From NCBI GenBank assembly GCA_022566355.1, contig JADFJB010000025.1, forward strand, positions 1-40,593: DNA of 40,593 nt, given 5' to 3'. How positions within the stretch are numbered: the stretch's first letter is position 1; every line of letters begins with the position of its first letter. Source of the DNA: a candidate division KSB1 bacterium. GTDB taxonomy: Bacteria; Zhuqueibacterota; JdFR-76; DREG01. The notes under the pieces were generated by a model. That model did not search any database. It saw only the letters and a program-made list of their open reading frames with translations, and had not been told where the DNA came from. This document shows positions 8,980 to 17,664 of this stretch, piece by piece. A program made the position numbers and the translations under genes.

Positions 8980-10557
8980 TTATTTATCCTTAAGAACTTC
9001 CCTGGCAGCGTTAAACCCGGGAATTCCAGTAACGCCACCACCGGGATGAGTCCCGGATCCGCATAAGTAAAGGTTTTTTATCGGGGTGCGGTATTGGCCG
9101 AAACCGGCAACCGGCCGCATAAAGAGCAGTTGATCCAGTCCCATTTGACCGTGGTAAATACTGCCTTCCGTTAAGCCGTACTCAGTTTCCAAATCTAGCG
9201 GAGTGATCATTTGTTTGTGTAAAATGATGTCTTTTAATTTGGGGGCATATTCGGAGATGACTTCGATGATTCTGTCGGTGAGTTTATCGCCCATTTCAGC
9301 CCAATTGGTTTCCCTGAGATTATAAGGCGCATACTGCATCGTGATGGACATAATATGTTTACTCTCCGGAGCCAGGGATGAATCCAATACAGTTGGAATT
9401 ACAATATCTAAAACCGGGTTGTGGGAAAAACTTCCGTACTTGGCATCATCGTAACCTTTTTCCAGGTATTCCAGACTGGGATTTAACAAGATATGTCCAC
9501 GAAGATATTCCGGGTTGTCCTCCATCCCTTTGAATTGGGGTAAGTCATTCAGGGCAAGATTTAGTTTTGCGGTTGAACCGCGAAAACGGATATTGCGAAC
9601 TTTTCTGACAAACTGCGGGCCAAAATTCGGCGCCCCAACCAAATTTATGAAGGTTCGATAGGGATCTGCACTCGAAACTATTTTTTTCGACCGAACTTCG
9701 ATTCCATCCGATAGAACGATTCCATGCGCCTGACTATCATCCGTTAAGATAACCTCAACCTCTGCGTCGGTTCGTATTTCCACTCCATACGATTCGGCAG
9801 CTTTAGCCAGCGCCGAGGATAATATCCCGATACCGCCGCGAACGAATTTGTTGGGCTGCAGGCAGCCATTTTGTGTTTGCAGCCAGTGATACAACATCAT
9901 AAAAGAAGTGCCGGATGCCTGTGGTCCTTGCATGCTTCCTTTTACTGCGGAACTGGCAAGCGCTCCCTTTAGTGCATCGCTTTCGAACCATTCATCCAGA
10001 AACTGCTGCGCCGTCATGGGAAGAACGCGCAGGAATTCCATCATTTCAGATTTTCCCAGGCGTTTTAAGCGCAGAGAAGTTTTTAGCCACGGCAGCAGTT
10101 CCGTAAAGCTACTATTGACTACATCCGGAGGCGTCATGAAATTGATACCATTTAGAATCCGGGTAAATTTTGAAATGAGTTCGATGAATCCCGGGAATTT
10201 CTCAGCATCCTTTTTGGAAAAATTAGCGATTTCGGTGAGGCTCCTTTCGATCTCATGCCAGAGTACCAGGTGTGCGCCATTTTTTTGTAAAGAGATCAAA
10301 TTGATGGGTGTTTCAATAAACTCAAATCCAAAGCGCTTTAAATCTAAATCCTCAATGATTTTAGGGTGAAACAAACCGGCATCGACAGCGCCGGTATTTA
10401 CTTTAAACCCTGGCCAAACCTCCTCTGTTGCTGCAGAGCCGCCTAAAGTATAACGTCGTTCCACGACCAGCACTTTTTGTCCCGCTTTTGCCAGGGTGGC
10501 CGCAGCTACCAGGCCATTGTGTCCGCCGCCGATTATAATTACATCATAATTACTCAT
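8980..10557 (-). CDS. FAD-dependent oxidoreductase, PYROXD2/phytoene-desaturase-like (copy A)
   Basis: A 525-residue flavoprotein with an N-terminal Rossmann motif (IIIGGGHNG, residues 7-15, then E33) and a C-terminal FAD-contacting segment (LYLCGSGTHPGGGVTG). It belongs to the NAD(P)/FAD-dependent oxidoreductase group that includes phytoene desaturases and human PYROXD2. There is no carotenoid gene nearby (no crtB), so carotenoid desaturation is unlikely. It is closely similar to the gene upstream on the same strand (both have GFK near residue 50, DLK, FSKKDAE/FSKRDAE, EWFE(S/T)DAL, YDDAKYG, HV/IMS and CGSGTHPGGG), so the two are tandem paralogues. The 31-bp gap to that gene indicates one operon. 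The substrate is unknown. Confidence 0.88.
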   Translation of the reverse strand: MSNYDVIIIGGGHNGLVAAATLAKAGQKVLVVERRYTLGGSAATEEVWPGFKVNTGAVDAGLFHPKIIEDLDLKRFGFEFIETPINLISLQKNGAHLVLWHEIERSLTEIANFSKKDAEKFPGFIELISKFTRILNGINFMTPPDVVNSSFTELLPWLKTSLRLKRLGKSEMMEFLRVLPMTAQQFLDEWFESDALKGALASSAVKGSMQGPQASGTSFMMLYHWLQTQNGCLQPNKFVRGGIGILSSALAKAAESYGVEIRTDAEVEVILTDDSQAHGIVLSDGIEVRSKKIVSSADPYRTFINLVGAPNFGPQFVRKVRNIRFRGSTAKLNLALNDLPQFKGMEDNPEYLRGHILLNPSLEYLEKGYDDAKYGSFSHNPVLDIVIPTVLDSSLAPESKHIMSITMQYAPYNLRETNWAEMGDKLTDRIIEVISEYAPKLKDIILHKQMITPLDLETEYGLTEGSIYHGQMGLDQLLFMRPVAGFGQYRTPIKNLYLCGSGTHPGGGVTGIPGFNAAREVLKDK

Positions 10558-10588
10558 TAACTAGTCTGCACTAAATTCACAAGGTATC

Positions 10589-12169
10589 CTATTTCATATC
10601 CTTCAAGATGATTTCCGCTGCAAGCTTGCCCGGCGCCCCGGTAATACCACCGCCTGGGTGCGTTCCGGAACCGCACTGGTAATAATTTTTTATGGGTGTT
10701 TTATACTGGGCCAATCCATGAGCAGGACGTAAGAAAAAAAGCTGGGACAGTGAAAGTTCACCGGCAAATATGTTTCCCTGGGACAGCCCAATAATTTGCT
10801 CGATATCCCAGGGTGTTATTACCTGGCGATGTAAGATGATTTTTCTTAAATTGGGCATATATTCGGAAAGTGTATTCACAACGGCATCGCCAAAATCTTC
10901 TCTTTTTTCTTGCCAGGTTCCTTCGGCAAGTTGGTAGGGTGCATATTGAACGAAGCAAGACATCACATGTTTTCCAGGAGGCGCCATACCGGGATCGATC
11001 ATCGAGGGAATGATTATGTCGATATAAGGCTTCTTCGAAAAATTGCCGTATTTTGCATCGTCGTAAGCGCGTTCAAGATAATCGACACTTGGACTGATGG
11101 AGATGGCTCCTTTGAGGTGCAAGCCGTTTCCCGGCATACAGGATAAATCAGGCAAAGCATCCAGCGCCAAATTGACCTTTCCTGATGAACCGCGGTATGT
11201 AAATTTTCGGATTGAAGCAGCCATGTCGTCCGGTAAATAGGAGGAGTCGATCAATTTCAAGAATGTCCGGTTTGGATCGAGACTGGATACAACTACACCC
11301 GCAGAAAATTCGTCGCCATTTCTTAAAATGACACCTTTTGCATTTCCGCTTTTAATAACGACTTCGGCTACCTCTGCTTCGGTATGAATTTCCACCCCGA
11401 ACGCTTGAGCAGAGCTTGCAATGGCCTCCGCGATACTACCCGTACCACCTTTTGCAAAACCCCACGCCCTGAAATTGCCATCGATCTCGCCCATGTAGTG
11501 ATGGAGAAGCACATAAGCGGTTCCGGGCGATCTAGGCCCAAGGAATGTTCCAATAATTCCACTTGCCGCCATTGTAGCGATCAACGCATCGGTTTCGAAC
11601 CATTCTTCCAGGAAATCCGCAGAGCTCATGGTCATTAATTTAACAAGTGTGTAAAAATGTTCTTCGCTTAGATTCAGAAAATGTTTGCCGAAACGAAGTA
11701 AGCCCATTAAATCAACTGGTTTTAGCGACGTCGGATCCGGTGGTGTAATTCCTAAAATAAATTTAACTGCTTTAGCCATAAAATACATGGCACGACTGTA
11801 ATCATCATAAGCTTCGGCGTCCCGCTTTGAAAATCGTGCAATATCCCGCATGGTGCGAAAATGATCGGCATCTCGATAGATATAGTCGCCATTGGGCAGA
11901 GGCGTTAGCGTGCTTTCCAGGGGTAGAATTGTCAATCCATGTTCCGGAAGTTTTAAATCCCGGATAATCTCCGGCCGCATCAAACTCACCACATAGGAGA
12001 AGACGCTGAATTTAAATCCGGGATAGATTTCTTCCGTGACGGTTGCACCCCCAACCAAATGCCGCTTTTCCAAGACTAATACTTTCTTCCCGGCCCGCGC
12101 CAGGTAAGCTGCATTCACCAGGCCATTGTGACCGCCACCAATGATAATGGCATCGTATTTCTTCTTCAA
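10589..12169 (-). CDS. FAD-dependent oxidoreductase, PYROXD2/phytoene-desaturase-like (copy B)
   Basis: A 526-residue paralogue of the next gene downstream, with the Rossmann motif IIIGGGHNG within the first 15 residues and CGSGTHPGGGITG near the C-terminus. No ATG precedes the Rossmann motif. I chose the TTG at 12169, which falls 4 bases after the stop of the aminomethyltransferase gene and gives a normal N-terminus (KKKYDAIIIGGG). A second TTG at 12217 would add 16 residues and overlap that gene by 44 bases. The two flavoproteins may be functional partners or have diverged substrates. Linkage with a GcvT-family protein suggests oxidation of an N-methyl or amine compound whose one-carbon unit passes to folate (inference). 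Confidence 0.87.
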   Translation of the reverse strand: MKKKYDAIIIGGGHNGLVNAAYLARAGKKVLVLEKRHLVGGATVTEEIYPGFKFSVFSYVVSLMRPEIIRDLKLPEHGLTILPLESTLTPLPNGDYIYRDADHFRTMRDIARFSKRDAEAYDDYSRAMYFMAKAVKFILGITPPDPTSLKPVDLMGLLRFGKHFLNLSEEHFYTLVKLMTMSSADFLEEWFETDALIATMAASGIIGTFLGPRSPGTAYVLLHHYMGEIDGNFRAWGFAKGGTGSIAEAIASSAQAFGVEIHTEAEVAEVVIKSGNAKGVILRNGDEFSAGVVVSSLDPNRTFLKLIDSSYLPDDMAASIRKFTYRGSSGKVNLALDALPDLSCMPGNGLHLKGAISISPSVDYLERAYDDAKYGNFSKKPYIDIIIPSMIDPGMAPPGKHVMSCFVQYAPYQLAEGTWQEKREDFGDAVVNTLSEYMPNLRKIILHRQVITPWDIEQIIGLSQGNIFAGELSLSQLFFLRPAHGLAQYKTPIKNYYQCGSGTHPGGGITGAPGKLAAEIILKDMK

Positions 12170-12173
12170 TTGT

Positions 12174-13364
12174 CTAAGCTTTTTTCCGTGGTGGATCAAA
12201 AAACGGTGTCTTAACAATCGTAGCCGTCGTTAGCTTCCGGTGAAATTCGATCGTAATTTCCATTTCGACCTGGGAACCCGGGATAGCATATTTACTTTCA
12301 ATGGATCCCATAGCGATATATTTTTTTAATAATGGAGAAAAAGTACTGCTGGTCATTTGACCGATTTGCTTGCCATTTTTAAATACCGGGAGCGGATCAC
12401 GGGAAGCCCTGCCGGCAACCAGGGGCGGAAGATCGGCCTCGGCATAAAGCTGTTCTAATTTTTCCCAATGAATTTCTAGACCGACAAAACTCCATCCCGA
12501 ACCCTGTTTGCTTTCTTTCACAAGAGGCGTTTTCCCGATAAAATCTTTCTTTTTCAATTTCACGGTCCAGCCAAGTCCCAATTCAAATGGCGAGGATTTG
12601 CGAAATTCGGTCAATGCTTTCATGCTTGAGATATAATCGACTTCGATCAATAAAAGTCCGGCTTCAATCCTGACAATATCCAGTGCAACCATACCAGCCG
12701 GGAATATGCCATAGTCTGCGCCTTTGTCCATCAAAATATCCCACATTTCTTCAGCGTACTTGGGAGAAACCCACAATTCATAACCAAGGTCGCCGGTATA
12801 ACCTGTTCTGGATATAGTAACCGGAAAATTATCGAAGTTTACCTGGGTGAGATGAAAAAACTTCAGTCCATCCAAATCCACATTTTTAACAATCTGTTTT
12901 AAAATTTCTCTTGAGTTCGGACCTTGCAGGGCCAACGCGGCCAGCTCCTCCGTTACATCATTAACCTGTATATCCATGCCAAATCCACAGTCTTCAAACC
13001 ATCTCAAACTAGGATCTGCAGATGTAATTCGGAAATGATTTTCGGCTAACCGGGAAACGGTGCCGTCGTCGATGACTTTGCCTTCTTCGTCGCACCATGG
13101 GGTGTACATGACCTGCCCGATTTTGCATTTTATTGCATTTCGTGTAATAATTCGATCCACGAGTCTGGCAGCATCCGATCCGGTGATTTCATATTTAAAT
13201 AATGGTGAAACATCAATCAGGCCTGCAGCATTTCGGATGGCAAAATATTCCCGGTCATGGGTGGGTTCATAGGCGCTTACTGCAATATAGCCCGACCAAT
13301 TGCGCCATTCATGTGTTTTGCAAAGCGGAGAAGTCCGGGAGTGAAACGGGGAAGGTACTGGCAT
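12174..13364 (-). CDS. GcvT-family aminomethyltransferase / folate-dependent demethylase
   Basis: A 396-residue member of the glycine-cleavage T-protein family, which moves a one-carbon unit from an amine (or DMSP) to tetrahydrofolate. The N-terminal folate-binding domain shows EGKVIDDGTV with the conserved Asp pair (99-100), then LALQGPNSREIL and SRTGYTGDLGYELW, which contribute to the folate pocket. A C-terminal barrel with KKKDFIGKTPL follows. It lacks gcvH or gcvP neighbours, and the typical T-protein leader residues differ, so it is probably a DmdA/sarcosine-type relative rather than the housekeeping GcvT. It is the first gene of a three-gene operon with two FAD oxidoreductases. The substrate is not determined. 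Confidence 0.88.
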   Translation of the reverse strand: MPVPSPFHSRTSPLCKTHEWRNWSGYIAVSAYEPTHDREYFAIRNAAGLIDVSPLFKYEITGSDAARLVDRIITRNAIKCKIGQVMYTPWCDEEGKVIDDGTVSRLAENHFRITSADPSLRWFEDCGFGMDIQVNDVTEELAALALQGPNSREILKQIVKNVDLDGLKFFHLTQVNFDNFPVTISRTGYTGDLGYELWVSPKYAEEMWDILMDKGADYGIFPAGMVALDIVRIEAGLLLIEVDYISSMKALTEFRKSSPFELGLGWTVKLKKKDFIGKTPLVKESKQGSGWSFVGLEIHWEKLEQLYAEADLPPLVAGRASRDPLPVFKNGKQIGQMTSSTFSPLLKKYIAMGSIESKYAIPGSQVEMEITIEFHRKLTTATIVKTPFFDPPRKKA

Positions 13365-13526
13365 ATCTGTATTCTAAAGCAACTATTCTGAGTCCATATT
13401 AAAAAACCACTTCAATTATTCTAGGCTGCATTGATATCTTCGTATCGCATTTTCACAGAAATTGTGCAGCTGATTGACGTTAATAAAACGTAGATTAAAT
13501 GTCAAGCTTAGAGAAGTTAAAAACGG

Positions 13527-13973
13527 CTAGGCAGGATATTTTCCCATTATGTAATCTTTTAAATACCGGTTTTCATTATTTACATGGGTTAATACGGCTT
13601 TAACAAGATCGCCGATCGAGATGATCCCTTTAATCTCTTCTCCAACCATGATTGGAATGTGACGGATTTTATTGCTGGTCATAATTCCCATTAAGTATTC
13701 CACATCATCTTCCGGAAGGCCAATAATTAAATCCGTAGTCATCGCAGATTCTACTTTGGTGTTTTTTATCTGGTCACTCCGCCGTGAGCTTTCTTTTAAA
13801 ATATCCCGTTCCGTAAAAATCCCAACAAGCTTATCGTCATCATCCACAACCAGCAAAGCGCCAATATTGTGAGTGACCAACTTCTTAATGGCTTCATGAA
13901 TAGTTTCCGAAGAATGAATTGAAATTATATCTGAGCTTTTTCCCGCGAGAAGATCTAATGCTTTAGTTTTCAT
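13527..13973 (-). CDS. CBS-domain pair protein
   Basis: A 148-residue protein consisting almost wholly of two CBS domains (about 8-65 and 72-130), each ending in the typical D-x-hydrophobic pattern (LVGIFTERDIL and IKGIISIGDLVKAV). Such stand-alone Bateman modules bind adenine nucleotides and act as energy sensors. The ATG is preceded by GGAGAG at a good distance. It is a single gene, and nothing nearby indicates its target. Confidence 0.9.
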   Translation of the reverse strand: MKTKALDLLAGKSSDIISIHSSETIHEAIKKLVTHNIGALLVVDDDDKLVGIFTERDILKESSRRSDQIKNTKVESAMTTDLIIGLPEDDVEYLMGIMTSNKIRHIPIMVGEEIKGIISIGDLVKAVLTHVNNENRYLKDYIMGKYPA

Positions 13974-14150
13974 GATGCTCTCCTACATTGGTTTGAACAT
14001 CCGATTATGACTATAGAAAGGGAACTTAATGTAATACATCCAAAAAACTTTAGCAATGGAAAACGAATAACAATGGAATTTTTTTTGGTTAGACAGGATA
14101 CGTGTGATGAATAAGATTATTCTAACCCACCTGAATTGGGCTGTATGAAA

Positions 14151-14352
14151 ACAATTTTAGCCACGGATTTACACTGATTGACACGGATAAAATCCGTTTA
14201 GAATAAAAAAATAAAAATCATACCATTCAATTTGAAATTGGTGGAAATGTTTTAAGTTCAAATAGTGAAATTTAAAGCTCCCTTTATTAAAACTTGTGCG
14301 CCTACTGGCGTATCCGTGTTTTATCCGCGCGAATCCGTGGCTAAATTATTGT
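14151..14352. repeat. MITE-like element with about 40-bp inverted ends
   Basis: The left end (14151-14190, containing TTTTAGCCACGGATTTACAC) and the right end (14310-14352, containing CGAATCCGTGGCTAAATTAT) are imperfect reverse complements over about 40 bases, sharing TAGCCACGGATT and further ACACGGAT/GGATAAAA blocks. About 120 bp of A+T-rich, non-coding DNA lies between. It carries no transposase. Target-site duplications are not obvious. Confidence 0.6.
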
Positions 14353-14626
14353 TTTTATTTAAAAGCCGTATTTGTTTGTTGATCTGTGTGTATTATCTTG
14401 GCCAACCAAAACTTTGCAAAAAAACAATAGAATTGCTACAAATATAGTGTCCCTACAGGATTGAAATCGAAATAAAAACAGTAAGAATTAAAACAGCGAT
14501 ATGGTACGAACTTATTTTAAAAATCATAATTATTTTCTGGATTTTGTAAAAATAGCTAATAGCAGATGTTGAAAAAGTACGCATTATTAGGATGAACCAT
14601 ATTTTAGTTTAGTTGATATTAAAGTA

Positions 14627-14655
14627 TTGACAAATATATTAACAATCCGTAAATT
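14627..14655 (+). promoter_or_regulatory. Candidate sigma-70-type promoter of the M23 peptidase gene
   Basis: TTGACA (14627-14632) is followed after exactly 17 bases by TAAATT (14650-14655), 41 bases before the ATG. The -35 box is perfect and the -10 is fair. FCB bacteria often use a different promoter consensus, so this is only a candidate. Confidence 0.4.
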
Positions 14656-14696
14656 AATAAAACTATGGAAATTGCAACGATAATGGTTATTGCATA

Positions 14697-15968
14697 ATGA
14701 AGAAAAAATTGATTATTGTCCTGGTTCACATTTTGGTTTTAGCAGCTGTCGGATATTCCATATATCCTATTAACCAGCCTGAAGAAAATCCGCAACAGGA
14801 AGTACTCAAAGCCGGATTGATCATTCCTATCCCTAAAAAGTTATTGGAAATTGAAACTGTATCGGGCAAGATTCACCGCGGTGAAAGTTTATGGGATGTA
14901 TTTCTTAAGAATAAAATTGCCAGGGAAGATATTCAACCGGCGATTGATGCCTTCAACAAATTATCTAATTCGAGAAAAATTCAACCAGGCCAGAAATATG
15001 AAATAGAACAGGACCTGAACCGGAATCTAATTTCGTACCGTTTCTACCCGGATTTGTTAACTGTTTTTCATATCGAAAAAGACAGTCTTGGGAATTTCAT
15101 CAGCAGGGTTGTTCATCGACCCATGGAAAAACGAACCGAATCGATCAGTGGAACGGTTAATTCCACTTTGTATGAATCCGTTATCGAGCAAGGCGGATCA
15201 GTTGAATTAATCTATAAATTTACGGATATATTTCAATGGGACATTGATTTTTTCACCGACCCGCAGCCCGGGGATTCTTATAAAATTGTCGTCGAGTCTT
15301 TTTACCTGGATGATCAATTTATTCAGTATGGCGATATAATGGCTGCACAGTATAGCCTGGACGGTAAACCGTTAACATCCTTCTTAAGAACAGATGCTTT
15401 TGGTATAATGGGGTATTATAACTGGGAAGGAAAGTCTTTTCAAAAGGCTTTTTTGAAGTCCCCCCTCAATTATAGGAGAATATCATCCTATTTTTCACTG
15501 CGAAGATACCATCCGATCTTGAAAAGAAGGCGCCCCCACCTTGGAGTTGATTATGCGGCATCTTATGGCACTCCGGTTGAAGCATCCGCAGATGGTGTTG
15601 TCATTGAAACAGGATTTAAAAAGTATGGTGTCGGAAGATATATAAAGATCAAACATCCCTATTCACAATTTTCGACATTGTATGGCCACCTCAGTAAATA
15701 TGCCAAAAAAATCAAGAAAGGGGTAAAAGTAACCCAGGGCCAGGTGATAGGTTACGTTGGTTCTACAGGTTTGGCAACGGGACCGCATTTACATTATTCT
15801 TTTTATGAAAACGGCCGGCCTGTAAATCCATTTCGAATAAAGAACTATTCCACGAAGCCGATACCCGCAGATCGTTTGGAAACCTTTCGCACTCAATCCC
15901 TTTCAATGCTCGGGGAACTTGCCGGTCTGCCTGATGGCAATTCAACCTATTGTCAATTTCAATTCTAA
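14697..15968 (+). CDS. M23 (LytM-type) cell-wall endopeptidase, MepM-like
   Basis: A 423-residue, membrane-anchored or secreted peptidoglycan endopeptidase. One N-terminal hydrophobic segment (residues 4-24) is followed by an OapA/LysM-like module (about 55-110, with HRGESLWDVF and IQPGQKYEI), then a Csd3/MepM-like middle domain and a C-terminal M23 domain. The zinc ligands are present: His281 and Asp285 in HLGVD, and His366 in GPHLHYS, with His331 (YGHL) and His364 as further active-site histidines. The organisation is that of E. coli MepM (YebA), which cuts D-Ala-meso-DAP crosslinks for wall growth. A convergent terminator region follows directly. Confidence 0.92.
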   Translation: MKKKLIIVLVHILVLAAVGYSIYPINQPEENPQQEVLKAGLIIPIPKKLLEIETVSGKIHRGESLWDVFLKNKIAREDIQPAIDAFNKLSNSRKIQPGQKYEIEQDLNRNLISYRFYPDLLTVFHIEKDSLGNFISRVVHRPMEKRTESISGTVNSTLYESVIEQGGSVELIYKFTDIFQWDIDFFTDPQPGDSYKIVVESFYLDDQFIQYGDIMAAQYSLDGKPLTSFLRTDAFGIMGYYNWEGKSFQKAFLKSPLNYRRISSYFSLRRYHPILKRRRPHLGVDYAASYGTPVEASADGVVIETGFKKYGVGRYIKIKHPYSQFSTLYGHLSKYAKKIKKGVKVTQGQVIGYVGSTGLATGPHLHYSFYENGRPVNPFRIKNYSTKPIPADRLETFRTQSLSMLGELAGLPDGNSTYCQFQF

Positions 15969-16007
15969 AAAAAATCCCGGCATAAAATCGTCTTCCATAC
16001 CGGGATT
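15966..16007 (-). terminator. Rho-independent terminator of the YIP1 gene (minus strand)
   Basis: AATCCCGG (15973-15980) pairs with CCGGGATT (16000-16007). Read on the minus strand, the stem is followed by a run of seven T (15972-15966). It lies between two convergent genes and overlaps the last bases of the M23 peptidase gene. Confidence 0.75.
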
Positions 16008-16029
16008 CTAAGAAAGCTAATTAGAAAGT

Positions 16030-16605
16030 TTAATAGCCGTAACGACCTGCCACCATCGACACACCTACGATTGAAGCAGCAAAAGCTGCAATAATCATAT
16101 TCACAATCACACCGACGATCACAATTGCAACTGTATAGACCAATGTTTTTTCTGCGGGGCATTCCATCAAATAAGGTAATCCAAGATATAATAAATATAT
16201 ACTATACAGTCCTAAAATGCTGAGAATGGATAAACCCGGAATAAGGTGAACCACGCCAATCACCCAGAATGCAGTCATAGAATAGGCAACTAACTTTAAA
16301 GAATTAAGGCTATTTTTCTTACCATCAAATGTTGGGGCCAAAGCATCAACAATTTTTGAGGTTATAAAAACACCTGCAATGGATAATAAATAAACAACAA
16401 TCATCCAGAAAATCCCTCTAAAAAATCCCATGCCCAAGCCAGAAAATAAGCGACCCAAGAATTGTGCTATTACTGGAATGGCAGCCAGGATCATTACATA
16501 ATCCGTATAAATCTCCTTTTCACTTTTGGCTTCGCTCTTAATGATTGGCCATGTGTCCACAGGGCTGATAAGAATTGCTTTAACTCGATCTACTAATTCT
16601 TGCAT
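16030..16605 (-). CDS. YIP1-family integral membrane protein
   Basis: A 191-residue inner-membrane protein of the bacterial Yip1 family, with the typical start (ELVDRVKAILISPVDTWPII), about five hydrophobic segments and a YLLYLGLPYLM motif in the middle. The start is fixed by GGAGG placed 5 bases before the ATG at 16605; the open frame continues 24 codons further upstream without a ribosome site. Function is unknown; these proteins are common in FCB genomes. A second family member heads the efflux operon at 29631. Confidence 0.85.
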   Translation of the reverse strand: MQELVDRVKAILISPVDTWPIIKSEAKSEKEIYTDYVMILAAIPVIAQFLGRLFSGLGMGFFRGIFWMIVVYLLSIAGVFITSKIVDALAPTFDGKKNSLNSLKLVAYSMTAFWVIGVVHLIPGLSILSILGLYSIYLLYLGLPYLMECPAEKTLVYTVAIVIVGVIVNMIIAAFAASIVGVSMVAGRYGY

Positions 16606-16733
16606 GATTCCTCCACAGTTGAAAAAATAATAAGCTGTTGTTGAAGTAAGAAAGTTAAAATGATACAAAAAATTCATTCTTTGTGCAACTACTTTTTAGT
16701 GTGAGACATCGAAACTCATTTAAAATTTGAAGG

Positions 16734-16747
16734 TTTGGTATACCAAA
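16734..16747. promoter_or_regulatory. 14-bp perfect palindrome
   Basis: TTTGGTATACCAAA lies between the divergent YIP1 and SpmA-like genes, about 100 bases before the orphan terminator at 16837. It could be an operator of a dimeric repressor acting on a short transcript that ends at that terminator, or on the YIP1 gene. Confidence 0.4.
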
Positions 16748-16836
16748 AATCTAATTGGATAATTTCACATCGTACTAAATTTTTTTATTAATTTTTTTTC
16801 TAATGTGTCGATGATTAATAAATTTCGGGGATAGAG

Positions 16837-16870
16837 CGGGCAACTTCTCATGATGTTGCCCGTTTTTTTT
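16837..16870 (+). terminator. Orphan intrinsic terminator upstream of the spmA-like gene
   Basis: CGGGCAAC (16837-16844), a 10-base loop, GTTGCCCG (16855-16862) and then eight T. This is a textbook plus-strand terminator, but no plus-strand gene precedes it: the nearest upstream gene on that strand is the M23 peptidase, about 870 bases and one opposing gene away. It therefore ends either a small RNA or a regulated leader of the spmA-like operon, whose ATG is 165 bases downstream. Confidence 0.75.
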
Positions 16871-17034
16871 ATGCCTAAAATCCCTTTTAAACTACCTTTA
16901 AATCCATATCATTTCACATCATTAATCACCCCTTCTTAAAAATAATCCATGAAATGCTTGCTATAAAACCGAAAAATAATAACTTGATCTGAATAGCTAT
17001 TTTATTCATTTTACAACTCTAAACGGAGGCATTC

Positions 17035-17664
17035 ATGCTGAATTATGTCTGGATATTTTTGATGGTTACATCGCTTGTCGTTGGTGCTATCAACGGAAAG
17101 TTAAAAGAGGTGACTATAGCCGCATTCGAGATGGCTGGGGTTGCGGTGGATATTGCCTTAGGTTTAATCGGTGTTATGGCATTTTGGCTTGGGATTATGA
17201 GGATCGGAGAAAAAGCCGGCCTTATTCAATTGCTGGCAAAGGCCATTCGGCCCGTTACCAATAGGTTGTTTCCCGAAATACCTCCAGAGCATCCGGCTAT
17301 GGGTGCTATGATTTTGAATATTGCTGCCAATTGGCTGGGATTGGGGAATGCCGCAACGCCATTCGGAATCAAGGCGATGGAAGAACTGCAAAAACTGAAT
17401 CCCCTTAAAGATACGGCTTCAAATACCATGGTAATTTTTCTTGGTTTGAATACCGCAAGTATTACATTAATCCCGACGAGTATCATTGCCATCCGGGTTC
17501 AGATGGGATCGGTAGCGCCGTGGGATATTATCGGAACAGCCATATTTGCCTCAACGATTGCAACCATAACCGCTGTTATTATGGCGAAACTTTTTCAGCG
17601 TTTTCCCATTTTCAAAATTAAGGATAATGGCAATATTGCAACCGGAAAGGAGAGCCAGGCATGA
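17035..17664 (+). CDS. spmA: SpmA-like nucleoside-recognition (Gate) domain membrane protein
   Basis: A 209-residue polytopic membrane protein with the Gate/nucleoside-recognition domain: GVMAFWLGIMRIGEKAGL and AMILNIAANWLGLGNAATPFGIKAMEEL are strongly conserved in SpmA of sporulating Firmicutes and in homologues from non-sporulating Gram-negatives. The gene starts at an ATG with GGAGG 7 bases before it and overlaps the spmB-like gene by 4 bases. The transported substrate is unknown; a role in envelope maturation or transport is assumed from the family. Nothing suggests sporulation here. Confidence 0.88.
   Translation: MLNYVWIFLMVTSLVVGAINGKLKEVTIAAFEMAGVAVDIALGLIGVMAFWLGIMRIGEKAGLIQLLAKAIRPVTNRLFPEIPPEHPAMGAMILNIAANWLGLGNAATPFGIKAMEELQKLNPLKDTASNTMVIFLGLNTASITLIPTSIIAIRVQMGSVAPWDIIGTAIFASTIATITAVIMAKLFQRFPIFKIKDNGNIATGKESQA

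Larger units (their letters stand above)
13974..14696. other. 723-bp A+T-rich non-coding region with an inverted-repeat element
   Basis: No gene is supported. A 60-codon open frame at 14265-14447 has biased, low-complexity content and overlaps an inverted repeat. The region holds the MITE-like element at 14151-14352 and the likely promoter of the M23 peptidase gene at its right end. Confidence 0.6.

Noticed and set aside
8786-9049. 87-codon plus-strand open frame after the gdh repeat region
   Set aside because: Its 3' part is the antisense of a clear flavoprotein gene, and its composition (Ser/Pro/Leu-rich) is that of a chance frame.
8980-12169. Carotenoid biosynthesis cluster from two phytoene-desaturase-like genes
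   Set aside because: No phytoene synthase or cyclase is present, and the C-terminal motif and GcvT neighbour fit the PYROXD2-like group better.
14265-14447. 60-codon plus-strand open frame
   Set aside because: It overlaps the right end of an inverted-repeat element, has no ribosome site and no recognisable domain.
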